Positions 8,946 to 17,640 of a DNA stretch of 64,000 nucleotides are shown in pieces. Each line of letters begins with the position of its first letter. Position 1 is the stretch's first letter. The translations under genes and the position numbers were made by a program. A model generated the notes under the pieces. The model was not told where the DNA came from. It searched no databases and worked only from the letters and a program-made list of their open reading frames with translations. The DNA is from Motilimonas sp. E26 (GTDB lineage Bacteria > Pseudomonadota > Gammaproteobacteria > Enterobacterales > CBDFNC01): NCBI RefSeq assembly GCF_021278025.1, contig NZ_JAIBHJ010000008.1, positions 118,679 to 182,678 of the forward strand. Direction: 5' to 3'.

Positions 8946-9836
8946 ATGACCGTGGCCAACATGCTACTTAATACCTTCACCCAATTGCCGCTCAGCGTGC
9001 GTTTTATGCTACTTTCAGCCCTTGGCTTCTCACTTATGTCGGCCTGCGTTAAATTAGTGAGCCAATATCACATTCCGGTGTTAGAAATTGTTGCCGCAAG
9101 GGCGCTGGTATCAGTGGTATTAAGCTATGGTGATGTCAGACGCAAGAAGATCTCGATATGGGGTAATAATAAAGGCTGGCTTTTTGCTCGCGGTGGCGTT
9201 GGCGCATTAGCGCTTATTTGTGTTTATTACTCTATCAGCACCCTGCCACTCGCAGAAGCCACCCTATTACAATACTTACACCCAGTGTTTACCGCAGTAC
9301 TCGCGCTGATATTTTTAAAAGAGCCCATTCTACACTCCACCAAGCTATGTATTTTATTTAGCTTATTAGGTCTTGGCATTATGATCAGCCCCGGCCTTGG
9401 CCTTGATCCCGCCGCTGGTTTACCTTGGTTTAGTATCGGTGTCGCCCTACTTGGCGCTTTTGGTAGTGCCATTGCCTATGTCATTGTGCGTAAACTAAGC
9501 CGATTAGAAGATAGCTCAGTGATCATCTTTTACTTCCCACTCATCGCCTTGCCGCTATCACTGGTACTACTCGGCGATGATTTCGTCATTCCATCGCCTG
9601 AAGCCTTAGTGTTATTGCTGTTTGTCGGTATTTTTACTCAAATAGGGCAAGTGGGTTTAACCAAAGCAATGCAATCAGAGTCTGCCAGTAAAGCGACCGC
9701 TTACTCTTATATACAAGTCTTATTCTCGATGTTGCTAGGTTGGTTTTTGTTTAGCGAACTGCCGTCGATTTGGAGCTGGATTGGCGGTAGTTTAATTATG
9801 CTGGGCGCACTGATTAATGTGTGGTGGAAGAAGTAA
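8946..9836 (+). CDS. EamA/RhaT family (DMT) transporter
   Basis: An inner-membrane exporter of about 296 residues with ten predicted helices, made of two EamA repeats (first near residues 15-145, second near 160-290). The repeat-end signature (ATLLQYLHPVFTAVLALIFL and AYSYIQVLFSMLLGWFLFSE) is typical of drug/metabolite transporters. The open frame extends upstream to 8877, but that would start translation inside the preceding terminator. The ATG at 8946 gives the usual family length, although no clear ribosome site is visible. The substrate is unknown; relatives export amino acids, nucleosides or other metabolites. It ends shortly before a bidirectional terminator. Confidence 0.85.
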   Translation: MTVANMLLNTFTQLPLSVRFMLLSALGFSLMSACVKLVSQYHIPVLEIVAARALVSVVLSYGDVRRKKISIWGNNKGWLFARGGVGALALICVYYSISTLPLAEATLLQYLHPVFTAVLALIFLKEPILHSTKLCILFSLLGLGIMISPGLGLDPAAGLPWFSIGVALLGAFGSAIAYVIVRKLSRLEDSSVIIFYFPLIALPLSLVLLGDDFVIPSPEALVLLLFVGIFTQIGQVGLTKAMQSESASKATAYSYIQVLFSMLLGWFLFSELPSIWSWIGGSLIMLGALINVWWKK

Positions 9837-9905
9837 CACCGACTCTAACAGCAATGTTTACACGGGTAACATACTATTTCGTTTAACCAGAACTTGGGTT
9901 AATTT

Positions 9906-9940
9906 AAATAAAAAGGTGCGATTATTCAGCACCTTGGTTT
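9906..9940. terminator. Bidirectional terminator between the EamA gene and the aldolase relic
   Basis: The stem AAGGTGC/GCACCTT has a 9-base loop and is flanked by AT-rich tails on both sides. It would end the EamA transcript on plus and the decayed aldolase transcript on minus. Confidence 0.65.
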
Positions 9941-9978
9941 TACTCAGACTGGTATAGAGCTAACACACATAAACCAGT

Positions 9979-10206
9979 TTATAACTTACCTTCACTGCCA
10001 CACATGCGGATCTTATCTATAACCATTTTTTTCATTGCCGCTTTGCCCGGAGTAATATACTTACGCGGGTCATTAGCATCAGGATGCTCTGCAAAATGAT
10101 GTTTCACCGCATCAGAAAAAGCAATCTTGAGTTCTGTCGCCACATTAACTTTACATACGCCAAGATCAATACAGTGACGAACCACTTCATCAGGAGAGCC
10201 AATAAA
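9979..10206 (-). pseudogene. C-terminal remnant of class II tagatose-bisphosphate aldolase (KbaY/AgaY/GatY-like)
   Basis: About 75 residues matching only the C-terminus of class II tagatose-1,6-bisphosphate aldolases of some 285 residues. Conserved blocks are [54 protein letters not shown] and the terminal CGSEGKL. The metal-binding His residues and the rest of the barrel are missing upstream, where the frame continues into unrelated Lys/Asn-rich codons. An intact enzyme would split tagatose-1,6-bisphosphate in galactitol or N-acetylgalactosamine breakdown. With the AgaR-like fragment on the same strand at 10574-10826, it marks a decayed amino-sugar locus. It cannot make an active aldolase. 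Confidence 0.85.
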
Positions 10207-10573
10207 ATTGAAAGCTAGCTCACAAGCAAAATGGTTTCGTTTTTTTCGTAAAATCTTTTGCTTCAAAATAAATTAAAGCAATATTTTTCAATTGAAAGCA
10301 GATATTTATTAAAGGAAAGTGTGGTAATACTAACTTATAGAAACAGAAAAATGAAAGAGGGGCATGAAAGAATAGAAACCGTAGCATTTCGAACTGCGAT
10401 CTCCGCGAGATCACATAATCAGAGCTTGGCTAAGTTTATGACCAGAATAAAGCAACAACATCAACTGATTAGGCAAATGGTTAACAATGGGTGAATGAGG
10501 GGATAGGCACGATAAGAGCAGCTAACAAAAAATAGAAGAAGCGAACGGTCAGGGAAGAATTAATCGACGATTT
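10207..10573. other. Non-coding scar between two pseudogenes
   Basis: 367 bases without a convincing gene. An open frame on plus (about 10258-10494) encodes a basic peptide with no recognisable motif and no good ribosome site. I see no terminal inverted repeat or transposase fragment that would explain the deletion of the missing aga genes. Confidence 0.5.
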
Positions 10574-10826
10574 TTACATCCCCCCTAGAGCGGTCAAATA
10601 TTCAATATAATCAGGTGGGATGCCACTGTCGGTGATAAGCATGGCAAGTTGCTCAGGGCGAGCAATCAAATCAAGCAAAAGCTTTGCCTATTCAATTTTG
10701 AAGAATCCGTGATCGCAATAACCTGTTGTGCGGCTTCAACCATTTTTCGATTGATATCAGCTTCACCTTGATGCCGTGTCGTGATCTTGGCTATTTTATC
10801 AAAACCGCAATGAAATCTACCCAATA
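10574..10826 (-). pseudogene. C-terminal remnant of DeoR-family repressor, AgaR-like
   Basis: Not an open gene. The minus strand reads HQGEADINRKMVEAAQQVIA then ITDSSKLNRQSFCLI in one frame until a TGA. A downstream piece in another frame reads LAMLITDSGIPPDYIEYLTA before a TAA at 10574-10576. These are the effector-domain signatures of DeoR-type sugar repressors (HxGEAxxN, TDSSKxxRxSF, LITDxGIP), most like AgaR, which represses N-acetylgalactosamine genes. The helix-turn-helix half is absent. The frame break and the lost N-terminus show decay. It lies upstream of the aldolase relic on the same strand, as regulator and enzyme would in an intact aga operon. Confidence 0.75.
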
Positions 10827-10949
10827 GTAGTGAAGATTAACAACCCGAATTATCAATTTTTAGCCTGAGATGTGTTATTAATTTCTTTGACAAACGGTTG
10901 GAGATAGCTATACGTTCAATACCAAGCTGCTTAGGTACAGGTACAGATA

Positions 10950-10982
10950 AAATAAACCCCAAACTGAATCGTTGGGGCTTAT
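10950..10982 (-). terminator. Rho-independent terminator of mdh
   Basis: On minus, AAGCCCCAA and TTGGGGTTT pair around a 9-base loop, followed by ATTTT. It lies about 50 bases after the mdh stop. Confidence 0.8.
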
Positions 10983-11030
10983 TCACTAGCCACATACTGC
11001 TAATGCAGAAATGGAATTAGCCAGTATAAA

Positions 11031-11963
11031 TTAAACGAAGTCCACGCCTTTTTGAATGTCACCTTTTAGGGTGTCTAACATCTCAGTCAATGCCGTTTGT
11101 TCAAATGCACTGATGTCGCCGTAAGGAAGTACTTTCTCTACGCCGTTTTGACCAAGTAATACAGGTTGTGCGAAGAACTCTGCATGCTCGCTGCCAGCAT
11201 CCACATAAGTACACTCAACAACACCTTGCTTACCGTTTAGCGCCGCCACTACTGACAGACCAAAACGCGCTGCAGCTTGACCCATAGAAAGAGTTGCAGA
11301 GCCGCCACCGGCCTTAGCTTCAACCACTTCCGTACCCGCGTTTTGAATGCGAGTTGTTAGGCTAGCGATTTCCTCATCAGAGAATTCAACACCTTGGACT
11401 TGTGAAAGTAGCGGAAGGATAGTAACACCTGAGTGACCACCGATAACGTTAACTTTAATATCCGTTGCTTTTAAGCCTTTAGCTTCAGCGATGAAGGTTT
11501 CAGAGCGGATAACATCTAAAGTAGTGATACCAAATAATTTGTTTTTATCGTAAACGCCAGCATTTTTTAGCACTTCACGCGCAATCGCAACGGTCGTGTT
11601 AACAGGGTTAGTGATGATACCGATACATGCTTTTGGACAAGCAGCCGCTACTTTTTCAATCAGGTTTTTAACGATACCCGCGTTAACATTAAATAAGTCC
11701 GCGCGATCCATACCAGGCTTACGTGCTACACCAGCAGAAATAAGCACTAAATCAGCACCAACAAGTGCCGGTGTTGGATCTTCGCCAGCAAAGCCTTCAA
11801 TCGCAACATCAGTTGGGATATGGCTAAGGTCTTTTGCAACACCTGGGGTAACAGGTGCAATATCATATAATGATAATTCTGAGCCAGCTGGTAAATCATT
11901 TTTTAGCAAAAGAGAAAGGGCTTGACCGATACCGCCCGCAGCGCCTAAAACAGCTACTTTCAT
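11031..11963 (-). CDS. mdh: Malate dehydrogenase (NAD)
   Basis: TCA-cycle enzyme interconverting malate and oxaloacetate with NAD. The 310 residues match the gammaproteobacterial Mdh length. Residues 1-20 carry the Rossmann motif ([20 protein letters not shown]). Substrate-binding arginines lie in the [14 protein letters not shown] segment, NPVNTTV follows, and the catalytic His is in [11 protein letters not shown]. The frame extends 28 codons upstream, but the ATG at 11963 has GGAG nine bases before it and gives the standard N-terminus. mdh and argR are neighbours in many gammaproteobacteria; here an ArtJ-like gene sits between them. It is monocistronic with its own terminator. Confidence 0.97.
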   Translation of the reverse strand: MKVAVLGAAGGIGQALSLLLKNDLPAGSELSLYDIAPVTPGVAKDLSHIPTDVAIEGFAGEDPTPALVGADLVLISAGVARKPGMDRADLFNVNAGIVKNLIEKVAAACPKACIGIITNPVNTTVAIAREVLKNAGVYDKNKLFGITTLDVIRSETFIAEAKGLKATDIKVNVIGGHSGVTILPLLSQVQGVEFSDEEIASLTTRIQNAGTEVVEAKAGGGSATLSMGQAAARFGLSVVAALNGKQGVVECTYVDAGSEHAEFFAQPVLLGQNGVEKVLPYGDISAFEQTALTEMLDTLKGDIQKGVDFV

Positions 11964-12170
11964 GTGGTTGTCTCCGTTATGTGTAGGTGAGGATTCATTC
12001 CTTTTATTATGCGAGCAAAGTCTATGAGATCCACCTAAAAAACACAATCTGTTAACAGAGCTGAAACCCTAAGTTGTGAGCAAATAGAAAAAACCCAACC
12101 ATAACTTACAGCTTTTTTAACATCTCGTTAGCATTTAAGCCCATTTTAACAACCAATCCAGCCTTCTCTG

Positions 12171-12902
12171 CTAGCGAAAGTACTTCATAATAATCCGATC
12201 GTATTCCCCTGTAGCCTTGATTTGCTTTAATGCTTTATTTAAACCCCTAAGCAGGCGCTTATTCGACTTGTTGACCGCAATCCCATAACCAAGACCAAAA
12301 TATTCCACATCAGTGATCTTTTTCCCAACTATCTCAAACTCGCTATTTGTTGGCGCTTGTAACCAAGCATCGGCGACAGCAAAATCCACTAATACTGCAT
12401 CAATATCACCCAAGCGAAGGTCAGCAAAAGCTTTTGCATAAGTGGCATAAGGCACTGTCAGCGCCCCTTGCATGGATGGCTCTTCAACAAGATAGCGCTG
12501 TTGTTGGCTACCATTTTGTACACCAATGGCTTGATTTTTAACGTTAACCGCTCCGTCATATGTGCCTTTTTTGGCAACAAACACCGCACTACTATCGTAA
12601 TAAATATCCGTAAATGCCACTAAAGCACTGCGCGCTTCGGTGACATTAAGCGCAGCAATTACGGCATCATAATTACGAAATTGCAAAGCCGGTATCAAAC
12701 TATCAAATGCTTTATTATGAAATACACACTCAGCTTTTAAGTGGCGGCAAAGCGCGTTAGCTAAATCGATATCTAAGCCAGCGAATTGCCCTACATCATC
12801 TAAATATTCGAAAGGTGGGTAACTGGCCTCAGTAGCAAATTGAATCCGACTAGCAGCAACACTCTGAAAACTTAAACAACACAATAACAACACTCGCCAC
12901 AT
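12171..12902 (-). CDS. Periplasmic amino-acid-binding protein, ArtJ/ArtI-like, without transporter genes
   Basis: A 243-residue solute-binding protein (SBP_bac_3 fold), the same length as ArtJ. It has a short signal peptide (VLLLCCLSFQSVAA). Binding-site signatures follow: FATEASYPPFEYLD, GLDIDLANALC, FDSLIPALQFRNYDAVIAAL, and DIDAVLVDFAVADAWL near residue 175. This pattern is closest to arginine/lysine/ornithine binders. No permease or ATPase gene is adjacent, so it must share a transporter encoded elsewhere or act as a sensor. The location next to argR fits arginine, but specificity is inferred from motif resemblance only. Confidence 0.8.
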   Translation of the reverse strand: MWRVLLLCCLSFQSVAASRIQFATEASYPPFEYLDDVGQFAGLDIDLANALCRHLKAECVFHNKAFDSLIPALQFRNYDAVIAALNVTEARSALVAFTDIYYDSSAVFVAKKGTYDGAVNVKNQAIGVQNGSQQQRYLVEEPSMQGALTVPYATYAKAFADLRLGDIDAVLVDFAVADAWLQAPTNSEFEIVGKKITDVEYFGLGYGIAVNKSNKRLLRGLNKALKQIKATGEYDRIIMKYFR

Positions 12903-13204
12903 AACACTTCACCCTTTCTTCAAATCCACTAGCGCCTGACTCTATTCTAGTTTAGAATCCCGTTTTTTAGTCAGCGGTGACTTTAAACAGAATCAAACTC
13001 GACATATTACTAAATTTTCGAACAATTACCTGTTAAATGTATTTTTCAGCCTTAATATGAACTGCAACAACCTATCTATTGAGTCTTTTAAGTTTATTTG
13101 GTGATACCGCTCTCTTTTAGCCTTTCTAACTAACCATATCACTTGCTAGAAAATGATTTTTTATGCAAGATATTGGTTTATTTTTGACTGATTATGTATT
13201 TCTA
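12903..13204. other. Divergent promoter region between the ArtJ-like gene and argR
   Basis: 302 AT-rich bases. An ATTCTA-GTT-TAGAAT inverted repeat lies near 12943-12957. I looked for ARG boxes (TGAAT and ATTCA half-sites in an 18-base palindrome) and found no convincing one, only weak half-sites. No gene or hairpin terminator is visible. Confidence 0.4.
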
Positions 13205-13672
13205 ATGAAAAACAACGACAAGCAAGATCGCCTTATTGAAGCATTTAAATCTCTTTTAAAAGAAGAAACGTTCGGCTCACAAGGTGAAATTGTCAGCGCA
13301 TTGCAAGCGCAAGGCTTTGATAATATCAATCAATCAAAAGTATCTCGGATGCTAAACCGCTTTGGCGCAGTGCGCACTCGCAATGCTAAATCTGAGATGG
13401 TTTATTGTCTACCAGCTGAATTAGGCGTACCGGCTACCAGTAGCCCGTTGAAGAACTTAGTCAGTGACATCGATTACAATGACGCATTGGTTGTGATCCG
13501 TACCAGCCCTGGCGCCGCGCAGCTAATTGCAAGATTGCTCGACTCACTCAGTAAAGCAGACGGGATTTTAGGGACCATTGCAGGCGATGATACAATCTTC
13601 ATCACTCCCACTAATACGAAAGAAATTCAACGCACTGTGCTTACTGTCAAAAGCTTGTTTGATATGCGCTAA
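13205..13672 (+). CDS. argR: Arginine repressor
   Basis: Arginine-dependent hexameric repressor and activator of arginine metabolism. It has 155 residues. The N-terminal winged helix contains [19 protein letters not shown] (recognition region), and the linker holds [10 protein letters not shown]. The C-terminal oligomerisation/arginine domain includes [19 protein letters not shown] and [13 protein letters not shown], which carries the arginine-contacting Asp pair. An in-frame ATG at 13163 would add 14 hydrophobic residues not seen in the family, so the ATG at 13205 is preferred. It converges on fbpC with only 6 bases between stops. Confidence 0.96.
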   Translation: MKNNDKQDRLIEAFKSLLKEETFGSQGEIVSALQAQGFDNINQSKVSRMLNRFGAVRTRNAKSEMVYCLPAELGVPATSSPLKNLVSDIDYNDALVVIRTSPGAAQLIARLLDSLSKADGILGTIAGDDTIFITPTNTKEIQRTVLTVKSLFDMR

Positions 13673-13678
13673 GAACCA

Positions 13679-14719
13679 TTAGGCGCTTTGCTTATCGAAT
13701 AAAATAAGCTCATGAGGCATAACCGCTAAATCCACAGCTTGCTGTGCAGTAAAATGCTGCGCAACCTGACACTCAAACTCTTGCTGTGCGAGTTTTACAT
13801 ATACTTTTGAACTGGCGCCAAGAAACTGCACATCACTCACCACGCCCGCTCCCGTATCATTAGCCGTTAAGCTTATTTGTTGCGGCCTGATAAAAATATC
13901 GTAGCTGGTCGCATCTGATTTATGGTGAGCAACAGTACTACACACTCTACCCAAAGGTGTATTGACGTGGTGCTCATCAATCACAGTGGCGGGTAAATAG
14001 TTGCCACCACCAAGGAAATCAGCAACAAAACGAGTAGCTGGACGAAGATACAACTGATCCGGCGTTCCTACTTGCACAATTTTACCTTGGTCTAGTACCG
14101 CCAGTTTATCAGCAAAAGCAAATGCTTCTTCTTTTGAGTGAGTAACAAATACCGCACTTACCCCAGCTTTTTTTAAAATCTGTCGAATTTCAGCAATCAG
14201 TTTCAATCGCACCTGGCTGTCAATATTAGAAAAAGGCTCATCCAGCAGCATTAAATCCGGCTGATATGCTAGCGCTCGTGCAATCGCGACACGCTGTTGC
14301 TGACCACCTGAAAGTTGATGTGGGTAACGTTCACTCAATTCGCTAAGATTCACCAAATCCAGTACTTGCTTGGCACGCTGCTGCTGTTCTTTTTTCGGCA
14401 ACTCATCAATACCAAACACCACGTTATCCATCACCGTCATGTGCGGAAATAAGGCGTAATCTTGGAAAATCATGCCAATTTTGCGTTGCTCAGGAGGTAA
14501 GTGGAAACCTGTTTTATTAACCACTTTGCCATTGATCATTACCTCACCCGATTTCAATGGTAGTAATCCGGCGATGGCTTTAAGTAACGTGGTTTTACCA
14601 CAACCACTTGAGCCCAATAGACAGAGGATCTCATTCTCTTCTAGCGTGACACTCATATCCGACAAAATATCGAGGCCGTTGTAGCTACAATGAACGTTTG
14701 AGATAACCAATGCTGACAT
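13679..14719 (-). CDS. fbpC: Ferric iron ABC transporter ATP-binding protein
   Basis: ATPase of a Fe(III) importer working with the permease and binding protein upstream on the same strand. About 346 residues. It has Walker A GSSGCGKTTLLKAIAGL, Q-loop MIFQDYALFPHMTV, signature LSGGQQQRVAIARAL, Walker B LMLLDEPFSNID and H-loop FVTHSKEEA. A C-terminal TOBE-like domain of about 100 residues follows (DIFIRPQQISLT), as in FbpC/CysA/PotA-type ATPases. The frame opens at 14785, but the first 22 codons are not conserved; MSALVISNVHCSY at 14719 is the family start. It is the third gene of fbpABC, 52 bases after fbpB, and probably iron regulated. Confidence 0.92.
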   Translation of the reverse strand: MSALVISNVHCSYNGLDILSDMSVTLEENEILCLLGSSGCGKTTLLKAIAGLLPLKSGEVMINGKVVNKTGFHLPPEQRKIGMIFQDYALFPHMTVMDNVVFGIDELPKKEQQQRAKQVLDLVNLSELSERYPHQLSGGQQQRVAIARALAYQPDLMLLDEPFSNIDSQVRLKLIAEIRQILKKAGVSAVFVTHSKEEAFAFADKLAVLDQGKIVQVGTPDQLYLRPATRFVADFLGGGNYLPATVIDEHHVNTPLGRVCSTVAHHKSDATSYDIFIRPQQISLTANDTGAGVVSDVQFLGASSKVYVKLAQQEFECQVAQHFTAQQAVDLAVMPHELILFDKQSA

Positions 14720-14771
14720 AGCTAAGGGTGTCCTTTTAAAAACTTTTAAAAAAGAGGGGTGATAAACTCTA

Positions 14772-16400
14772 TTAATGCCGCTCAATAGAGCGACTCAATA
14801 TGATCAATGGCACTAAACCCACTAAGATAATCACTATCGCAGCCAATGCGCCATGCTCGATCATCTCATCAGAAACAAACTGATAAACATATGTCGCTAA
14901 TGTTTCAAAGTTAAATGGCCGCAAAATAAGCGCCGCCGGTAATTCTTTCATTGATTCAATAAATACCAACAACACAGCTGTAAAACAGCCTTTACTAATC
15001 AATGGAATATGAACTTTTCGCACCATTTTTACCGGAGAGTGCCCTAAAGTACGCGACACCATATCAAGTGAAGGTGGAATTTTATTGATGCTACTTTCTA
15101 CCGCCCCCACCGCGATAGCAGTAAAACGCACCAAATAACCAGCAATCAACGCCAGCATAGTGCCACTAAATAATAGCCCAGGCCCTTGTCCACCAAAATG
15201 CTCAACCAAGTCATTTAAACTATGATCAAGCCAACCAAAAGGGATCAATATACCAATGGCTAACACTGTGCCCGGAACGGCATATCCCATTGAGCTCAAG
15301 CGGGCGGGAATATCTGAGCCTCGTTGCATATGTAAACGGCGAAATAAACCGACCAGAATAGCGATGATACAAGCAAGTACAGCAACCACTCCAGCAATGA
15401 AAAAAGTATTTAAGCTAAATTCAATAAATTCAGCGGTCCAAGAATCAGTAAAATATTGTGTAGCAAAGTAAACTAACATCGAAAATGGAAATATAAAGCC
15501 GAGTGTAACTAAAGACCAACAAAACAATGCCGCCAACCACTGCTGCCATGGTTTCATAAGCAACAAATGCGCGCGCTCTTGCCCCATATTTTTTTGAAAA
15601 ACTTTTTGTTTGCGTCGGCTAAAACGTTCCAATGCTAATAACATTACCACTACTACTAACATTAGCGTCGATATTTTGGCCGCGGCATGAAGGCTACCGT
15701 AACCTTGCCAAGTATCAAACACAGCACGAGTTAACGTATTAACAGCAAAAAAGTTCACGGTTGCAAAATCGGCTAAGGTTTCCATCGCAATTAAAGATAG
15801 CCCGACTGCAATGGCAGGTCTTGCCAACGGTAAACTAATACGGCAAAAAGCTTGCAACGGCGTTTTGCCTAGCAGCTGAGCCGACTGCATTAAGGTAACA
15901 GATTGCTCTAAAAAAGAAGTCCGTGCGAGTAAATAAAGATAGGGGAAAAGCACACTTGCAATAATAACAATGGCGCCACCTAAGCTACGGATATTAGGAA
16001 ACCAATAATCACGCGCGGTTTGCCAACCAAAAACATCGCGCAACACACTTTGCACGGGGCCTGCAAAATCAAGTAACTCGGTATAAATACCGGCCACAAT
16101 ATAAGCGGGCATCGCCAAGGGCAACATCAGCGCCCATTGCAAATATTTACGTCCAGGAATATCACACATGGCCATAAACCATGCCGCAGGGATAGCCATC
16201 ATAAAGCTTAAAACACCAACCCCTAAGATCAACAAAACCGTGTTGTGGATATAATCCCACATCACGGTGTCCATCAAATGCTGAAACAAATCTCCAGCGG
16301 GTTGTAAGCCTTGATAAATAATGGCTATAACAGGAAAAACCAGTAGCAGGCCAATGGCCCAACTACTGGTGATCCAAGATAATGATAATCTTGAGTACAT
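14772..16400 (-). CDS. fbpB: Ferric iron ABC transporter permease (fused dimer)
   Basis: A 542-residue inner-membrane permease with about 12 helices and two BPD_transp_1 halves fused in tandem, as in FbpB/HitB/SfuB. EAA-type loops appear twice: SAQLLGKTPLQAFCRISLPL with ARPAIAVGL (around residue 185), and SRTLGHSPVKMVRKVHIPL with ISKGCFTAVLL (around residue 450). It moves Fe3+ delivered by FbpA using ATP hydrolysis by FbpC. The gene follows fbpA by 24 bases in the same operon. Family and partners are clear; the exact metal is inferred from homology and the Fur sites. Confidence 0.92.
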   Translation of the reverse strand: MYSRLSLSWITSSWAIGLLLVFPVIAIIYQGLQPAGDLFQHLMDTVMWDYIHNTVLLILGVGVLSFMMAIPAAWFMAMCDIPGRKYLQWALMLPLAMPAYIVAGIYTELLDFAGPVQSVLRDVFGWQTARDYWFPNIRSLGGAIVIIASVLFPYLYLLARTSFLEQSVTLMQSAQLLGKTPLQAFCRISLPLARPAIAVGLSLIAMETLADFATVNFFAVNTLTRAVFDTWQGYGSLHAAAKISTLMLVVVVMLLALERFSRRKQKVFQKNMGQERAHLLLMKPWQQWLAALFCWSLVTLGFIFPFSMLVYFATQYFTDSWTAEFIEFSLNTFFIAGVVAVLACIIAILVGLFRRLHMQRGSDIPARLSSMGYAVPGTVLAIGILIPFGWLDHSLNDLVEHFGGQGPGLLFSGTMLALIAGYLVRFTAIAVGAVESSINKIPPSLDMVSRTLGHSPVKMVRKVHIPLISKGCFTAVLLVFIESMKELPAALILRPFNFETLATYVYQFVSDEMIEHGALAAIVIILVGLVPLIILSRSIERH

Positions 16401-16424
16401 CTATTCACTCAAGGGACAAAACCC

Positions 16425-17444
16425 TTATAAATCGAATTTAACTTCGTCTAATAATTTTAGTGCTACTGGACGCTGCTTAGCAATTTCAGCCAGTGGAATA
16501 GTGTCCGATTTAAATTCACCCCAAGAAGATACTAATTCAGAAACCGCCACACCCGGCTTAACTGGGTATTCAAAGTTAACTTCTGCGTATATTTTTTGTG
16601 CAGTATCATCAGACAAAAACTCCATCAGTTTAACTGCATTGTCTTTGTTTGGCGCAAACTTAGTCAGTGAAACACCACTGATATTTACATGAGTACCGCG
16701 ATTAGCTTGGTTAGGAAAGTTAATTTCAACGGCATTTGCCCAAGCCACTTGCTTCTCATCATTTAACATTTTGCCTAGGTAGTAGTTATTACCCAGTGAA
16801 ACATCACAAAAGCCTTCTTTAATTGCTTTTACTTGATCGCGATCGTTACCTTGTGGTTTACGTGCTAAGTTAGCCTTAACCCCTTCTAACCATTTTTTAG
16901 TTTCCGCTTCACCGTTAGCAACTATCATCGAAGAAATCAGTGCCACGTTGTATGGGTGCTTACCGCTACGAGTACAAATTTTGCCTTTAAACTTTGCATC
17001 GGCTAAATCTTCGTAATTCAACTCAGGCTGTTTACCTAAGCGATCTTTAGAAGAGTAAACGTTACGAACACGAGTAGTTAAAGCAAACCACTGATCAGCT
17101 GGGTCGCGATATTGGGCAGGAATATTACCTTCTAGCGCTTCACTTTGCACGGGTTGAACTAAGTCTTTTTCTACAAGCTCAACTGAACGGCTAATGTCGG
17201 TCGTTAACACTAAATCAGCAGGGCTTAACTTGCCCTCACGCTCTAAACGCTCAATTAGGCCATCTTTAGCAAATACTATGTTTACTTTTACCCCTGTTTC
17301 TTCGGTAAATTTTGCCATAATTGGCTCAATTAAAAACGATTGGCGGTAAGAATAAACATTCACTTCTTCTTTTGCTGCCCAAGAAGAGGCTGATGCTAAA
17401 ACACTGCTTAAAACGACTGAAGCAAGAATAAAGCTTTTTTTCAC
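16425..17444 (-). CDS. fbpA: Ferric iron ABC transporter periplasmic binding protein
   Basis: A 339-residue periplasmic ferric-ion-binding protein (FbpA/FutA/IdiA type). The signal peptide is MKKSFILASVVLSSVLASA then SSWA. Family signatures are NVYSYRQSFLIEPIMAKF, TGVKVNIVFAKDGLIERLE, the CTRSGKHPYNVALISSMIVA loop, and SLGNNYYLGKM with the paired tyrosines that bind iron in this family. It is first in the operon fbpA-fbpB-fbpC, with two Fur-like sites just upstream, so it should be induced under iron limitation. Confidence 0.94.
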   Translation of the reverse strand: MKKSFILASVVLSSVLASASSWAAKEEVNVYSYRQSFLIEPIMAKFTEETGVKVNIVFAKDGLIERLEREGKLSPADLVLTTDISRSVELVEKDLVQPVQSEALEGNIPAQYRDPADQWFALTTRVRNVYSSKDRLGKQPELNYEDLADAKFKGKICTRSGKHPYNVALISSMIVANGEAETKKWLEGVKANLARKPQGNDRDQVKAIKEGFCDVSLGNNYYLGKMLNDEKQVAWANAVEINFPNQANRGTHVNISGVSLTKFAPNKDNAVKLMEFLSDDTAQKIYAEVNFEYPVKPGVAVSELVSSWGEFKSDTIPLAEIAKQRPVALKLLDEVKFDL

Positions 17445-17465
17445 TTGATAACTCCTAACTGAGTG

Positions 17466-17486
17466 TAATGATAACGATTACTATCA
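17466..17486 (-). promoter_or_regulatory. Fur-like box upstream of fbpA (proximal)
   Basis: Plus-strand core TGATAAC-G-ATTACTA compared with the Fur consensus TGATAAT-N-ATTATCA: three mismatches. It lies 22 bases before the fbpA start, a typical repressor position. Confidence 0.65.
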
Positions 17487-17526
17487 AGGTTATTATAAAC
17501 AAATTTTAATCCCTGTCACCTGATTT

Positions 17527-17547
17527 GGATAGTAATCATTTCTATTT
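17527..17547 (-). promoter_or_regulatory. Possible second Fur-like box upstream of fbpA (distal)
   Basis: GATAGTAATCATTTCTATT resembles the 19-base Fur palindrome GATAATGATAATCATTATC with several mismatches. It lies about 85 bases before fbpA; weaker than the proximal site. Confidence 0.4.
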
Positions 17548-17584
17548 AGAATATCTTTTAGGAATAAGCATAGATAATAAAAAC

Positions 17585-17609
17585 AAAAAAGCCCCGAATC
17601 ATCGGGGCA
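17585..17609 (-). terminator. Rho-independent terminator of glnK-amtB
   Basis: On minus, TGCCCCGATGATTCGGGGCTTTTTTG: a GCCCCGA/TCGGGGC stem followed by a T-run. Confidence 0.88.
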
Positions 17610-17640
17610 AAGGTAGACAACACACAACGGAAGCTACAAA

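Noticed and set aside
10258..10494. Plus-strand open frame in the pseudogene gap
   Set aside because: No recognisable domain, no ribosome site and location inside a decayed locus; probably chance.
10840..10945. Minus-strand reading VPKQLGIERIAISNRLSKKL as another relic
   Set aside because: It faintly resembles several dinucleotide-binding proteins but is too short and lacks a second motif.
12903..13204. ARG boxes in front of argR and the ArtJ-like gene
   Set aside because: Only isolated half-sites; no 18-base palindrome with acceptable mismatches.
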